From Escallonia rubra (lineage: Eukaryota > Streptophyta > Magnoliopsida > Escalloniales > Escalloniaceae): DNA of 64,000 bases. Below, one piece after another: positions 1 through 12,070 of this stretch. The stretch covers positions 124,001 through 188,000 of the forward strand of contig JAVXUO010001547.1 in assembly GCA_033065855.1 (NCBI GenBank), read 5' to 3'. The notes under the pieces were generated by a model. The model did not search any database, was not told where the DNA came from, and saw only the letters and a program-made list of their open reading frames with translations. Each line of letters starts with the position of its first letter. Within the stretch, counting starts at the first letter, position 1. A program made the position numbers and the translations under genes.

Positions 1-1235
1 TTTGGAGCACATTTGATTGGTTTACCATTTGTCAATACCTGGTTTGGTCATCCTAGAATTGAGTAAACTCTCTAAGATTGATTAAATTTAGAATTATTTT
101 CTTGGATTCTGATTTAATTAGTTTTGCAAAACTATGTTGGATCGTAAGACTTAGGAGCTGATTTAGTCTGAATTTAATTAGGCACCCTGTTTTCTCCTTT
201 TGTCATATCATATAGGATTCAGGTTTAGCTCGAGACATTTGTACCACACTAGGTATTGCTAGGGTCAGTTCGAAACATGTGACTTGATCTTTACTTCTAA
301 AGGGATCTATGATCAAGAATAGGTTGCATTGTCGAGCTCACTGTCCATGTGATCCTATGCCAGCACCTATTCGTCGTTACTTCATCTCGATGTCCGGCAA
401 GTCTGGATTTGCAGTAATAGCTTACACCGATGATCACGTCCAAATTGGGTCCTTCATGCGCTCTTTTTTAGCTGCCGGTATTCTTTATGATCACGTCCTT
501 CGTGCATTCGTTTACTTGGCTTCTATACCATTTGCATTTTTGGACAATTATGTCCTTCGTTAATGACGTAAATTATATTCTTACCCTTCTTTTATTACTC
601 TCTTTTATATTTTGATGAAATTGAAAGAACATTGGGTAATGAATCTACTCTATACATTAAAAAATAAAAAATGTGATGAGAAAGGAAAACATAACAAAGT
701 AATTCTTTTATTATTCTCTTTTTAATTTAGTTAAAATGAAATAAGCATTAGATATTGAACTGGTTAATGAGAACTGTGATTTTTTTCCCTTGCATTTTCA
801 GGTTAGCAAACAATTAACCAGTTGAAAACTGAAAAATAAAAACAAAATAAATAAACTGAAATACTTGAAAAATCAATTAAGAAACAAAAACCGAAAAAAA
901 AAACAAAAAAGGTTAATTATGCATAAAAAAAAGGCTTAAATACGGTGTCAATTTGAACTGAAAATATGTTCGATTATTGCAATTGAAGACGAGGTGTTTT
1001 GCATTTCTTATTGATAAAATGTAAAGCATCTGGTGATGCAAATTATAAATCTTAACCATAAATCAATTTAACATATTACAAAATTAAAGACGTAGATTCA
1101 TTCTTTTAATTTCTCTATTTACTTTTATTTTTAACAGTACCATCAAACATTTTTTCAATCCAGAAACCTACAAAGAATATTTTCAAACATTAAACTGATT
1201 ACAATTGCGAACATCAAATATACATTTCTTCTAAG
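1..1235. other. AT-rich intergenic DNA, no gene recognised
   Basis: No gene is supported here. An open frame at 309-563 (84 codons) has no recognisable domain. It contains loosely repeated TGATCACGTCC-like words near 430-560, so it looks like non-coding or decayed repeat DNA. The remainder is A/T-rich. Confidence 0.5.
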
Positions 1236-1240
1236 ACAAG
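1236..1240 (+). repeat. Target site duplication of solo LTR 1 (left copy)
   Basis: ACAAG directly precedes the LTR start TGTTCCC. The identical ACAAG follows the LTR end (GGCATCA) at 3181-3185. A perfect 5-bp duplication is what an LTR retrotransposon integrase leaves. Confidence 0.85.
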
Positions 1241-1508
1241 TGTTCCCAACCTATTTTGGTCGCACCCAAGGGCCCACCGAGGGTCCCATTTTGCCCGACA
1301 CGTCACACGTTCAACGGTCAATTGTTCAACGTTATCAACCGGTCAAAATGCGCACGCTCAAGTCACGTGCATTTTTCATTGACTTTTTGCATGACTAAAA
1401 TTAATTATGTCGCCAACGTAGCGACTTTGGCTCCACCAAACACTTAGAAAATATACAAAATAGACTTAGCGCACATCCACCCTCAAGGGGTCGACCACCT
1501 CCCTTAAA

Positions 1509-1525
1509 GGGGGGGGGGGGGGGGG
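1509..1525 (+). repeat. Poly-G tract (17 G)
   Basis: An uninterrupted run of 17 G lies inside solo LTR 1, in a short GC-rich stretch. It is one of seven long G or C homopolymers in the window. Confidence 0.95.
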
Positions 1526-1779
1526 AGGACACCCCAAGCGCGGGGGGCTTTTGACACTTTGCTTGCTTAACTCATTCAAACACAATATGGTCCGCAATGC
1601 TCACTCATCACCCGTAATCGTACGTCGCCCGTTGTCACCGCTGACGCCATGACAACCGTCGCTCGTGGCCACACGTCGGGTTAGCGACCCTCGTCGCAGA
1701 GCCTGTGCGCCACTTCCATAACATGTGCCCCTAGCACCAGGTATTGTCTTGCGACGGTTGTCGCCGTGCCCATGCGCCA

Positions 1780-2220
1780 TAATCATGTTTCATGCTGTAG
1801 GCACCGCGCCCATACGCCACAATCATGTCTCATGCTGTAGGCACCGCACCCATGCGCCACAATTAATGTCTCGTGTTGTAGGCACCACGCCCATGCACCA
1901 CAATCATTTCTCGTGCTGTAGGCACCGCGCCTATGCGCCACAACTGTAGGCACCGCACCCATGCGCCACAATCAATGTCTCGTGCCGTTGGCATCGCGCC
2001 CGTGCGCCACAATCATATCTCGTGCTATAGGCACCGCGCCCATGCGCCACAATCAATGTCTCGTGCCGTTGGCATCGCGCCCGTGCGCCACAATCAATGT
2101 CTCGTGCCGTTGGCATCGCGCCCGTGCGCCACAATCAATGTCTCGTGCCGTTGGCATCCCGCCCTTGCGCCACAATTATCATATCTCGTGTTGTAGGCAC
2201 CGCGCCCATGCGCCACAATC
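1780..2220 (+). repeat. Minisatellite inside solo LTR 1 (about 41-48 bp unit)
   Basis: About nine to ten imperfect tandem units share the words 'GGCACCGCGCCCATGCGCCA' and 'CAATCATGTCTCGTGC'. Two sub-variants alternate: GTAGGCACCGC and GTTGGCATCGC. Unit length varies by small indels. Overlapping ORFs on both strands arise from the repetition and are not genes. Related words (GCGCATGGGCGCGATG) occur inverted in solo LTR 2 at about 58195-58430. Confidence 0.85.
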
Positions 2221-2841
2221 ATGTTACATGCCTCCGGGCACCGCACTCATTCACCACACCATGCGCCCCCGCCATGAACGTGGAACATGCTTCGACCCAC
2301 TCTTCGGAATGTGCAGCATTCCGAGGGACTCCGCTCGTAGTGCTTCAGCACGAGGACCCTTCGCAGCGGGATAGACTCGTTACCATAAAGCTATCGCCGC
2401 CTAGGGTGACTTGCATGACACTAGGCACTGAGCTGCGACCACGTCCACTCATGTTACCGGTGATCATCAGCGCCCCCAAGACGGTGACCCCCCGGTCATT
2501 CCGGGACGGGAGTAGGTCTTTAAAGGGCATCGCGCCTAATCCGCCTGGCAGTTGGCTAAAGGGGCAATCCTCGCCGCTGTCAGGTTCTCTACGCGTCTCT
2601 TGACGCACCTTTGTGGGATTCAGTAAGGGCTTGGACCAGTGGCTGGGGCAACGGGTTTACTCTGATCATGCTATCACGGTGTGATCAATCTTCTCAGACA
2701 AGTAGAGCGACGCTGTGTGGGGCTGGTAGCGCGAATTTGAGAACCGACAGTTTAACGGAGAACCGGTATTTTTGGAACCCCTGGTGACGTGTTACTCCCA
2801 GGGGGATGCCATGTGGCAATTGATGATGCAGGCATACTGCC

Positions 2842-2849
2842 TATAAATA
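2842..2849 (+). promoter_or_regulatory. TATA box of solo LTR 1
   Basis: TATAAATA sits about 330 bp before the LTR end, followed by a conserved pyrimidine/CTAGAAT-rich stretch. The equivalent box is present at the matching place of the inverted second copy (56728-56735, minus strand). This position is normal for the U3/R boundary of an LTR. Confidence 0.6.
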
Positions 2850-3180
2850 GTGGACTTTTGAACTCAATTTGGAAAAATAACTTTTTCATTTCACAAAATC
2901 ACTTTCTCACTCTAGAATCCAGAGCTCTTGAATTCTAGAGAAAGAAACACAATTATCTTTTGACTTTGGACATAATATCGACCGTGACGTCGGACCCTGA
3001 CTTGGACCCTAGCTTGGACTGTCGACTGCCGGACCTGTTCGTCTCCGCCGTGTCTCCACATCACTGCCACTGCCCTTACTCTGCCCTCATTGTCTCTCAC
3101 TTTGTACATCTGGAAGCTGACTCGGACTGCAGCCTTTGTGACACCTCCACGTAGGTACGAACCCACATTCCTTGGCATCA

Positions 3181-3185
3181 ACAAG
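3181..3185 (+). repeat. Target site duplication of solo LTR 1 (right copy)
   Basis: ACAAG, identical to 1236-1240, directly follows the LTR terminus GGCATCA. Confidence 0.85.
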
Positions 3186-3272
3186 TTACCAAAGAAATAA
3201 GAACATAATTGAATTACATTATTTTGATTCCAAAAAAGATAATATTATAACCTCAAACATTACTCTCGACTA

Positions 3273-3297
3273 TATATATATATATATATATATATCG
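3273..3297 (+). repeat. (TA)n microsatellite
   Basis: Alternating TA run of about 25 bp in intergenic DNA between solo LTR 1 and the Stowaway-like MITE. Confidence 0.9.
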
Positions 3298-3510
3298 ACA
3301 TCTTCTTTTGATTTGTGTAAAGTTGCACATGCAATATATATCTCTTGAATGCTGAGTGGAAGATAAGAATTAACTTGATTTGGCATGCAAGGCGGCCAAG
3401 CTATATTGTACATCGGAAGTGGTGCAATACATATGATGTTCAACCCTGATGATCTCTGAAGCTATATGTTTTTTGGTTCCGGTCTTGTGTGTGTACTTGG
3501 GTTAGGATAA

Positions 3511-3881
3511 CTCCCTTTGTCCCACATAAATCGATTGTTTTTTTTTTTTGCAGCCAAATTAAGGATTTATGTCACATATTGTGTACTTTTTATTCTATTC
3601 TATCCTTTAGAAAGAGGAGGGGAAAAAAGTGAGTTAGGAGAGAAAAAAAAAGTAGTTACTAGAGTATTAAATGTGGAGAAAGAAATAAAATAAAAAAGTG
3701 TAAGAAGGTGAGCCAAGAGGGAGAAAATGAGTTGGTGGAGAGAGAAATAGAATAAAAAAAGTGTAAAAATGATTAGTTTGTAAAAATACCTACAGATTTT
3801 TTCTTAATTTGAAACATGAACAATTTTTATGAGACGGTCTAAAAAGAAAATATAATCAATTTATGTGGAACGGAAAGAATA
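3511..3881. mobile_element. Stowaway-like MITE, degenerate (about 370 bp)
   Basis: The left end CTCCCTTTGTCCCACATAAA and the reverse complement of the right end (TTCTTTCCGTTCCACATAAA) form diverged terminal inverted repeats of the CTCCCTCCGTCCC type typical of plant Stowaway/mariner MITEs. The core is A/G-rich (GAGAGAAA..., AAAAAGTGTAA...) and non-coding. It lies about 280 bp upstream of the BBD gene start, so it may sit in that gene's promoter. Confidence 0.65.
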
Positions 3882-4163
3882 TTGTATAATCCTTTTTTGG
3901 CATGGGATAACTAATGATTGTAGTTGATCAGGCTTACAGATAGGATGAATGTCGTCCTATCTAGTTGTACAATTAATGATAATATATATATATATGGTTT
4001 TGATAAAGGTGTCAAGGGCATATTGGGCCTTTTAACTTCGAGTGGGAAAAGTTCCCCCAAAACGCGTAGGCGGAACCTTTTCATGCTTTGGTAGTTGAAG
4101 TTCCCTCAAAAACCCCCCACCTGAATATCTATCCCGTCGGTCATCGTAATCACCGTCTCCACA

Positions 4164-7100
4164 ATGCTCAGAGCTCAACTGACTCTCCCTCCGGTCGCCA
4201 GATTTGGTACCGCAACCGATCAATCAAATGTCTGCAATTCGATCTCCAATCCGCAACGTTACTCCTCACATCACTTGTCATTGCAATTGAAGTTTACGCA
4301 ATGGCGTCGTCGTGGCAGATCAAAATCGACCGTCTTTTCTTGCAAGTGTTCCCGTGGAAGCTTCGGCGGAAAATTAGACGGCGACGAACATGAGAGTGAC
4401 GACGATTATGTTGAAGCTTTCATCCTCATTTCAGGTCTCCAACTCATTCAACTCCTTTCTCTGAACCTCTCTGTATGTTATATAATTTGGGTTTTTGCAA
4501 AATTGATCTTTTCCGATTACTTTACAGCTAACATTTTTACGCTCTTGACAATATTAAATTGCGCAACTCAAGTTGATCGTACTTTCTTAGCATTACTCAG
4601 GAACTTCTTTCACGTTGAAGGCTTGTGCTCATTTGTTTAGGCTTATTTGTTTGCAACTGGAACATGATGTGGGATGATATGGAAATTGTTGCTGGTTCAT
4701 AAGAAGTTAATTTGGCCAATAACTACTGAAACACGATCAGTTTACTTGCTAGATTGTTCTGATTACTTTTTTGTGACTTTGTAATCTTACTGTTGTATAT
4801 GAGTATATGCTCGGTTTTATGGACTGATGTAGAATGGGTAAATAATCTATTAGTCATAGAGATCATCTCGTAATTTCTTTTTGCATCGGTTAGTGTTAAT
4901 TATTGAATCTTTTTAGTAGTTTACGACCTGTTGCACAGCGAGATAGCTCGACTGGTGTAATATGGTAATTTTAGAAGCCATTTATTATGTGACTAACTGA
5001 TAATAATGTGCCAGTGTTATCTTTTATTAGTATGAAAAAAGCATGGCTTAGTTATAAGGAATGAGGGAGTCAGTTTATCCTTTTCCCAACAAATCAAAGA
5101 ACCTAATGGATTCAACTTATACATTTGAGAAAGTTGACAAGGACTGAAGGAGCTAATTGAATCACAAATGCAGTCGTTAGTGTCTTCAATCAGTCGTAGT
5201 AAACATCTGCCCCCCCTTATCACTCTTGCAAGGCTCATGACCTTTCCTTCCCAGTTCTGTATCAAAAGGACCTCGATCCTCACTTCTTGAAAGACCGTGC
5301 TTCCAAGTTAGCCGCCGGCTACCTACTGCTATTGGACTCCTCTTCGCCATTCACTTCCATGACAAATATAGTTGTTTTATGTGGTAGGGCAACTGATATA
5401 ACAGTCTCTAGAGTGCATGAGCAGTTGCCATCGTGCGGTTGGTCCTTCTGTCTTGAGTACAAAAGATACGTGGCATAGCCTGGTAGTTGATGTAGTTATT
5501 GTCACAGAGAAATGTTATGGATATTGTGAGAGACAGAATGTTTTTAGGTAAAAGGGCATCTGTACATGTCGATTGGAAAAATGCTGGCAATCTTCTTGCT
5601 GTCATTAGGCCTCTGAAAGACATGTACATTAGAAACTTATTCTTGGACGAAAGACCTCCCTCATTCATTTTGCTACACTGCTCTCATGCCTATGCATCTG
5701 AACTCTCACCTACCTCAACTTGTGCAGAAACTCTCAGGCATTACCGTATGCGGATACAAGGATTTGAAGCAGAGATAAATTGGCAAACTACTGGCCAGTT
5801 TATTCCCTTTTCTGCTAGAGGAAAGGATCCTAGAGCTGCTCTAGATCCATTAGGACCAGGGCTTCTTCGTCGGTTTCAGAGTCCCACTATTTTTCTTAAG
5901 ATCTCCTGTGATGGAGACTTCTTACTTCCAATCATTGTAGGTACGTGGTTGAATTTGTCCCATATTTTGTTTAATGTCTCGATTGCGATTGTTGACAAAT
6001 ATGCTTATTTACAAATAAAAGTGATTATTGTTTGCTACTGCAGGGGAACTTGCTGTTGAAAAGCTTATAGATGCCTTACAGGAAGAAGAGAATGAGGTAT
6101 TTTTGTGTTATCTCACAATTGTTTACTTAGTTGCTTTAATAGCAATGCTCATATATGTGCCCGCAGGATTTCCCAAATTTCTTCCAGCTTGTGAAAAATA
6201 TCGTGGGGAAACTTGGCTACAAGGTCTGTGCTATAAAAATCTCTTCCGTATCTTGCTGTTCAGATTTTTCAAAGTGATTCTCATATTTCCTTTCACATGA
6301 GTAAATACCCACTTTGGCACAATTGGTGAGTGTTGTGATCTTTGCCCCCAATTCGTGTAACGCTAATGAAAGATCCCATTCTGTAGCTATGAAATGAAAT
6401 ACAGGGTTGCCATTTCAATTTGGCGAGCCACGTCCACCCTGTATCGAAAAATAATGTGCTTTTCATGCTTCTTTTGCAATTGGCTGACCTGTATGTTGAC
6501 ACGGGGTTCCCAACATGCGTACTTCAGGACCATATTTTTAAGGAAGCTCAGTTACTACCTTTGATCAGGCACCTTTTATCAAACTACACTTCTAAGATTT
6601 TCCTTTCTATTTAAATGGTTTGACCTTCTTCTGTAAGACGTCTATTCATGACGTGTATTTCGTCCAGAACTGTTTATACATGCACGAACTATACAGTGAT
6701 TGAAGCCTCTAACTGTTGGGCAAACAACCCTCAGTGGGGACATCACATCAATTAGTGCACATTTATACTAATTTTATATTCTATAAACTATATTCTTACT
6801 GGTTCTGTTTCATCTTTTTGAGCAAATATGCACATGTGGATAAATGTTGGCGCTGTAATTCTTGGATACTACAAGAATCCAAGAATTAGCTTTAGTTGGT
6901 GCTGACAATATACTTTCAGTGACCATGTAGTGTGTATTAGGACCAAGAACACCTTTTCTTTTGTAGTCTAGAGTTCTAAATTTATTGTTGTGCTTGGGCA
7001 TTTTGTGCTTGCTGAAGCTCTCATAAGTAACGTGTGCATGCATCAAACACCTAAAGAGAAAATGAAAGTATGGGTGATCTTGCGCAAAACGAGGTAATTT

Positions 7101-10100
7101 GGCCTCTGTTCTGCACTAATGACCTCTTTGATGTGGCAAGCTCCGGGAATGCTGGCAATGCAGCTTCAAACTTCTTTTTACGATTGGAAACCCCCATCAG
7201 TTCAATGGCGTTTTCTTCACTTTTTCCATAGTCACCGTTCTCCTCATCTCACTGACAATCCTCTCATTTCAAGAGAGTTAGGTCGACCCAAGGTAATAAC
7301 ATGGGAAGGGATGCTCTCCTTTCCTATCTTTTTCTTTCTGAGCTCAGAGGGTGCGATGGACGTCGGCACTTTGCTTTGCTCTCATTGACCGAGGTTGGAA
7401 ATTGTAGCTCTTTGGCTAAGGCTTTTGAGTCATTCAGTAGTAACTTTCTAACTGTCAGCTTGTTTTTGACAGATTTTGGTAGTTGCTTTTTTGGTCCTAT
7501 TTCTCTTTTCCCTTAGTGGGCCAACTCGACATGCTAAACTAAGCTGATTGGTCCAGCTATCCTCTTTAGCTAATACATCCCCTTCTGTCTATCAATCGAA
7601 TGCCCATAGGCCTTAAGGAGGAGCAAGAACTACTCTTGGGAAAACGACACTCCTCGTGAGAATGTAAATTCTAGCTTGACCAGATTGCCCGTTCTTTCTA
7701 GTTGGCCTGATAATTTTCAGATTTGATGGCATTGTGGTTTTAGATTTTTCAAGCACTGGTGTGTGGTGTTCAATTTGCTTTATGCTCGCCAACACTTTCT
7801 ATTCTAATAATTTCTCTACTTTGTTCAAGACACTTGTATGCTTTACTACCATATACAAGGGTTTTTGTATCATTGTCTAACATCAGCATGTAGTTTTTAT
7901 CTTCTGCATAAAATTTTGGACCTTTAAACTGTATTTACGTCTGTATATCTAATACAGTTACAGCCAATGGGTTTATAGTCAGCTTGGTAATCATATGTAA
8001 CAAAATCTCTTTTTTTTTTTTACTAGTCACGTGTAATGGGCTTCCATCTACTTTTTGGTAAATGGTACTCCCTCCGTCCCTAATTAATTGATCATATTTC
8101 CTTTTTGGGCTGTTCCAAGAAAATTGATCACTTTCCAAATTAAGAAAGATCATGGAATATAACTCACATCCTAAATAAGTGTGCAAGTCAAAGGTAATCA
8201 AATAAAAAGGGACGGAGGGAATATATTGTTACTTAGTTATGGATTTTTGGATTGAAATTAGCCCCATTTAATAGGAGAGATGCTGCCCGATAAATGAATA
8301 ACAAGCGCGTTTTAAGAAGACAGGTGTTACAATTGTACGTTTCAGGTTGCAAGGTGCATGCACCTGACAACCTTAAGTCACCAAATGACCTAAGTAAGAA
8401 ACTGATAGTCACTGCCCACTGAGGCCATATGCACCTAATCAGGATACTTTTCTAGGTGCAGCAGCACTTGATAACTGCCAAGGTTCATTTGCCTCATATT
8501 TTGAGTCTAAGCTAAACTTATTTCTATTTTCACTTCTAGTAGTTGGTATGTAGCCTTTTGAAATAAATTTTTGTTGGAGAAGTATTAGTGCTATAATATT
8601 TGGTCTTCTTCTGAGCACTGTTAGATCTCGGTAAGGGGTGATTCTATGTTCTCCATTGGAGTTTCCTATTTATATGTCATACTTTTACACAAGTACACAA
8701 CAAGTCAATCAACATAATCACCCACGACAGGCCATCATCATAACACATTTTGAGCCTGAGTTAGAATACCTTTGGTTTCCATGTCTTTCCATTAAGAGCT
8801 TTGACTTTACTCACCAATACGTTCTGTTAACAAGTCTTTACCGATTACTACTCAGTACTCTCTCAACGCCATTTTATTATGTTGCTTAGGCATGGCAATT
8901 AAAATGCAGCTAACATGGTTGGACTAGGACTAGGATTGAATTCCTCTTTTGCTGACTATTCATTTTTTCCTTAGAACAAGGCCTTAATTGGTGCATCCGA
9001 TTTGATCATTAACAATTTTGCATGTTCCATTTGATGGTTAAATTAGTTGGTTAAGTGATCTCCATTAAATATCGTGCTTCGGATATGCAAATGGTGTTCA
9101 GCACGGATTTGGTACACCAAGTTCCTTTGTCCATATCTTGTTCTTGTTAAAACTTGATTGTTTATTGTCACCTTGCCTAAGCATTTCATTTCCAGGTAAA
9201 CATGATTAGGATTACCAAAAGAGTGGTTAATACATACTTTGCCAGAATAATTTTTTGTAAGGTAATTATGACATGCTCGTGACTATCTTCCATAAGACAG
9301 TATAGTTGGAACAGTCTTTTTGAAGTTCACTACGTTCTTTTTGTAACCTTGCAGCCGGGTGAGAAAGATTTACTTATGGTGGATGCACGTCCCTCAGATG
9401 CAATAAATGTGGCTAAAAGATGCAGGGTATGTAATTTCTTCATCCTGGAGAGAGGTGTAATTCTTATCTTCTCAGTTATGGTATTATGCCCTCTGGAGTA
9501 AGGTTTATTTAACTGTAAATCACCATCTGTTGGTTATGTTGACAACTTAGCGTGGTAGTCTCAAAGACAACGGGTAACATTTGGTGTTTGTTCCTTCTCC
9601 GCCATCAAAACATGGATGTTTTCTTGCACATCTGCATGCTAGCTGTTGTCTCTTCTTTCCACTGAATAACTTGAGAATGATTTATCTTTCCTGTGGTATT
9701 CTTTAAGTCCTGCCAACTTCACAAGCTTTAGCCCTCACTACCTGCATTTGGCTACATTGGAATTATGTCATAATCTGGCCTTATAAAACTGTAAGTTGAG
9801 CCTTTTAGTATCTTCAGACCATCTGGAGCCGCATTTGACATTTTTGATCTTCACCTGGGCCTCGGAAGTGCCTGTCTGTTTTTATCTCTTTTCTTGTAAT
9901 CCATTTTGCCACTACACCTTATTTTATCTATCTTCTTCTTGAATAACTTTGTTACTTATTAATCAACTTGTGAAGTGACAAATTAATTTAAGCAGGCACC
10001 TATATATGTAAACAAACAAATTGTCCTGACGGATGCTATTAGGATTACTTATGGGATGGGCAGAATGCACGGCCAAAAATCTATTTATGACGTATCCTTA

Positions 10101-10480
10101 GACAGGTATAGACCCTGTTTATGCAGGGACTTGTAGCCTATCGTAACATTTATGGATTCCTTTCTTGTGGATCTGCACATGAGTTGTTTGTCCAGTGCTG
10201 CAGATGGTCCAGATTTCCTTTCTGAAGAACTGGATATGGTGAGGAATATGAACATAGCTATAAAAGAAGAAAGATACAGTGATGCAGGTACTACAAGAAA
10301 TGTGTACAACCGTTCTTAGAGAAGGGAAACTAAATGCATCATCTCTTAAAGTGATTTGCGATGCAATTTTAGTCTCAACGCTCTTCATGCAGTACAACCT
10401 CTCTTATCTAACTTTTTATTTTCCTAGCCACGTGGAGAGACAAACTTTTGAAGCTTCGTGCATCAAGACAGGAGTTTTAG
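4164..10480 (+). CDS. Bifunctional nuclease (BBD-type: BFN/DUF151 domain + UVR motif)
   Basis: Nine exons join in frame: 4164-4434, 5728-5940, 6044-6096, 6167-6223, 9196-9261, 9355-9426, 9996-10105, 10196-10287, 10428-10480, giving 328 aa. All introns are GT-AG. The family (Arabidopsis BBD1/BBD2 and rice OsBBD1, 'bifunctional nuclease in basal defense response') has RNase and DNase activity and is linked to ABA-dependent callose deposition and disease resistance. The N-terminus (residues 1-85) is variable and basic. The BFN domain spans about residues 148-270 and includes KISCDGDFLLPIIVGELAVE, RVVNTYFARI, VDARPSDAINVAKRC and IVLTDAIRITYGMGR. The UVR-type motif (about 294-320, IAIKEERYSDAATWRDKL) ends the protein. 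Two exons (19 and 22 codons) are too short to stand out by ORF length. MLRAQ is taken as start because it is the first Met of the open frame feeding the exon 1 donor. Intron 4 (about 3 kb) carries a Stowaway MITE. The BBD assignment is firm; which paralogue it is, is not. Confidence 0.93.
8068..8220. mobile_element. Stowaway MITE (about 153 bp) in BBD intron 4
   Basis: Terminal inverted repeats CTCCCTCCGTCCCTAATTAA (left) and TCCCTCCGTCCCTTTTTATT (reverse complement of right) are the hallmark of plant Stowaway elements. TA flanks the left end (8066-8067). The core is short and AT-rich and has no coding capacity. It lies in the longest intron of the bifunctional nuclease gene. Confidence 0.85.
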
Positions 10481-12070
10481 TACACTTTGACGATACAATT
10501 GACGTACTCTCTGTGCTGATCATATGCATGTGTAACTTTCTTTCTCAGACAATTGTCGCTTGGTTTCTATTTGAGTTACAATAGATGTATCTATCCTAGG
10601 TTTGCCTTTTGTTTCTTTTACTAGCTCAACTGCAATTTGTGGGTTTTCAGCGATAATACTTTGATATATCTTTATACGTACATTCAGATGTTTAGGATGT
10701 TGGAAGCGAAAGCCTTCAAGCCTCTTGGCATCACAATCCAGTAGGCCTCATTTCTAAGATACTGGTATGTACAGCTTTGACTGATACTAGAATGCGGTTC
10801 CTGATTTGCAACTATGGATGACTAGAAATTCACATTTTCTAATAGCATTGCAGTAATTTGCTTGTAGGAATTTTTATTCTCCCCAGTGAAATGGGGTTTC
10901 GTACATAAATAAGAGTCTGGAAGTAATGGATAAGAGGAAATAAGTTCGCTCTTTCCTACATTGTACCCGAAGACTTAGTATTACATTTTCCTCTCATAAA
11001 CTGCTATTGACAAATGAGAAGATCTGAAGATGTACGAACTGCTCCGGCAGTTGTCTTTAAAATTAGAAGATAGGATTTTGCTTTGTTTTAGGTTTATCAA
11101 TCATATTGTCTCTCGCTTGCTTCAAAAAGATATCTCAATCATTTATGCCAGTTGATACAGGGAAGAAATTCATACAAGTGGGGCTACTATCTAGAAAGCT
11201 AGGGATCACATCAAGAGACACACGTGCTCACAATACACACTCTCACAGTCACAGAGGGAGACACAGAATCAGACTCACATTCTCTCTGAAAAGTAAGCAT
11301 ACTCATAGTGTCCAATCTAGATATTTTTGTTGGTTCTGGACATCATTTGCCAATCTAGAGAATAACAAGGGAAACAAGCATAAACTTTCTCAAAAGGAAC
11401 CTAATTTCTGACTTTGAGCAACGTCACTAAAATCTTAAATGGAATAAATAATGCACGTATCTTGAATTTATAAATAATTTTATTTGTCTAAAACTGCGTG
11501 TGCGATTAGAGCATCGATGAGCTTGGCCATGACCAGACATTTGTATAGTGTCCAAGTCCTCACGAACTACCAAACATATTATGGACACATTCTTACAACT
11601 GATTCACTTATGCACGCACTGTCGTCAGAACTAAGATATCTATGTTCAACAGTCCACCATTACCATCTTTTACGAATATGCAAAAGCTCACATATTGGAA
11701 AGAAGAGTTGAAGTTACAACTCTTTTCTTCCTCCTTTTATACTAAAGAGGAGCAATACAACTGTGGCAGAGGGGAAGTCAACCCGCACAGCAAGAACTAG
11801 GAGTGGCCTTGTGGCCACCCACGTGTTATAAGGACATAATAAGTTTCTTCTGAGTGTTGTAAACAACAACACTACAACTCGGGATAGGTTGATTGAACCG
11901 GGTGAACTTGTCGCCACCTGGTTACTTTCAGGACATGCTAAAATGTCTTTAGGGATTGTAAACAACAGGTTTACAACTCTGGGGAAAGGAGAACAGAACC
12001 GCGTGACTGGTGGTCTTCTAGCCACCCAGATGCTGGCCACGCTAAAATTTCTTTACAATGTTAAGGAAAT
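10481..12070. other. Intergenic region between the convergent BBD and AMT genes
   Basis: No gene recognised. The first few hundred bases are probably BBD 3' UTR. A short frame at 10688-10744 (MFRMLEAKAFKPLGITIQ then stop) follows an AG and could be an alternative terminal exon, but nothing else supports it. A degenerate tandem repeat occupies about 11805-12050 (separate entry) and abuts the AMT stop codon. Confidence 0.5.
11805..12050. repeat. Degenerate tandem repeat of about 110 bp
   Basis: Two to three diverged copies share the order 'GTGGCCACCC / GCCACCTGG / TAGCCACCCA', then 'ATAATAAGTTTCTTCT / GCTAAAATGTCTTTAG / GCTAAAATTTCTTTAC', then 'TTGTAAACAACA... ACAACTC'. It lies directly downstream (in the direction of transcription) of the AMT stop codon, so it could form part of that gene's 3' UTR. 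Confidence 0.55.

Larger units (their letters stand above)
1241..3180 (+). mobile_element. Solo LTR, 1.94 kb, of an LTR retrotransposon (family copy 1)
   Basis: The segment starts TGTTCCCAACC and ends CTTGGCATCA, so it has TG...CA ends, and it is flanked by a perfect 5-bp duplication. No primer-binding site, internal coding region or second LTR adjoins it, so it is a solo LTR left by LTR-LTR recombination. A TATAAATA box (2842-2849) precedes a stretch rich in CTCTAGAAT-type words, probably the start of transcription. The same family recurs inverted at 56415-59575. Its start, its GAACCCA...GGCATCA end, the TATA region and the central 'CCCGGTCATTCCGGGA / GGCAGTTGGC' zone all match that copy. 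The middle carries a minisatellite (about 1780-2220). Superfamily (Gypsy or Copia) cannot be decided because no coding region is present. Confidence 0.85.

Noticed and set aside
1725..2608. ORFs of up to 168 codons with MRHNQCLVPLASRPCATI-type repeats
   Set aside because: Produced by the minisatellite in solo LTR 1; present in several frames and both strands.
5499..6059. 186-codon ORF as one exon of the BBD gene
   Set aside because: Only 5728-5940 is exon. A good acceptor (TTGTGCAG) and donor (GGTACGT) bound it and join in phase with exons 1 and 3; the rest is intron.
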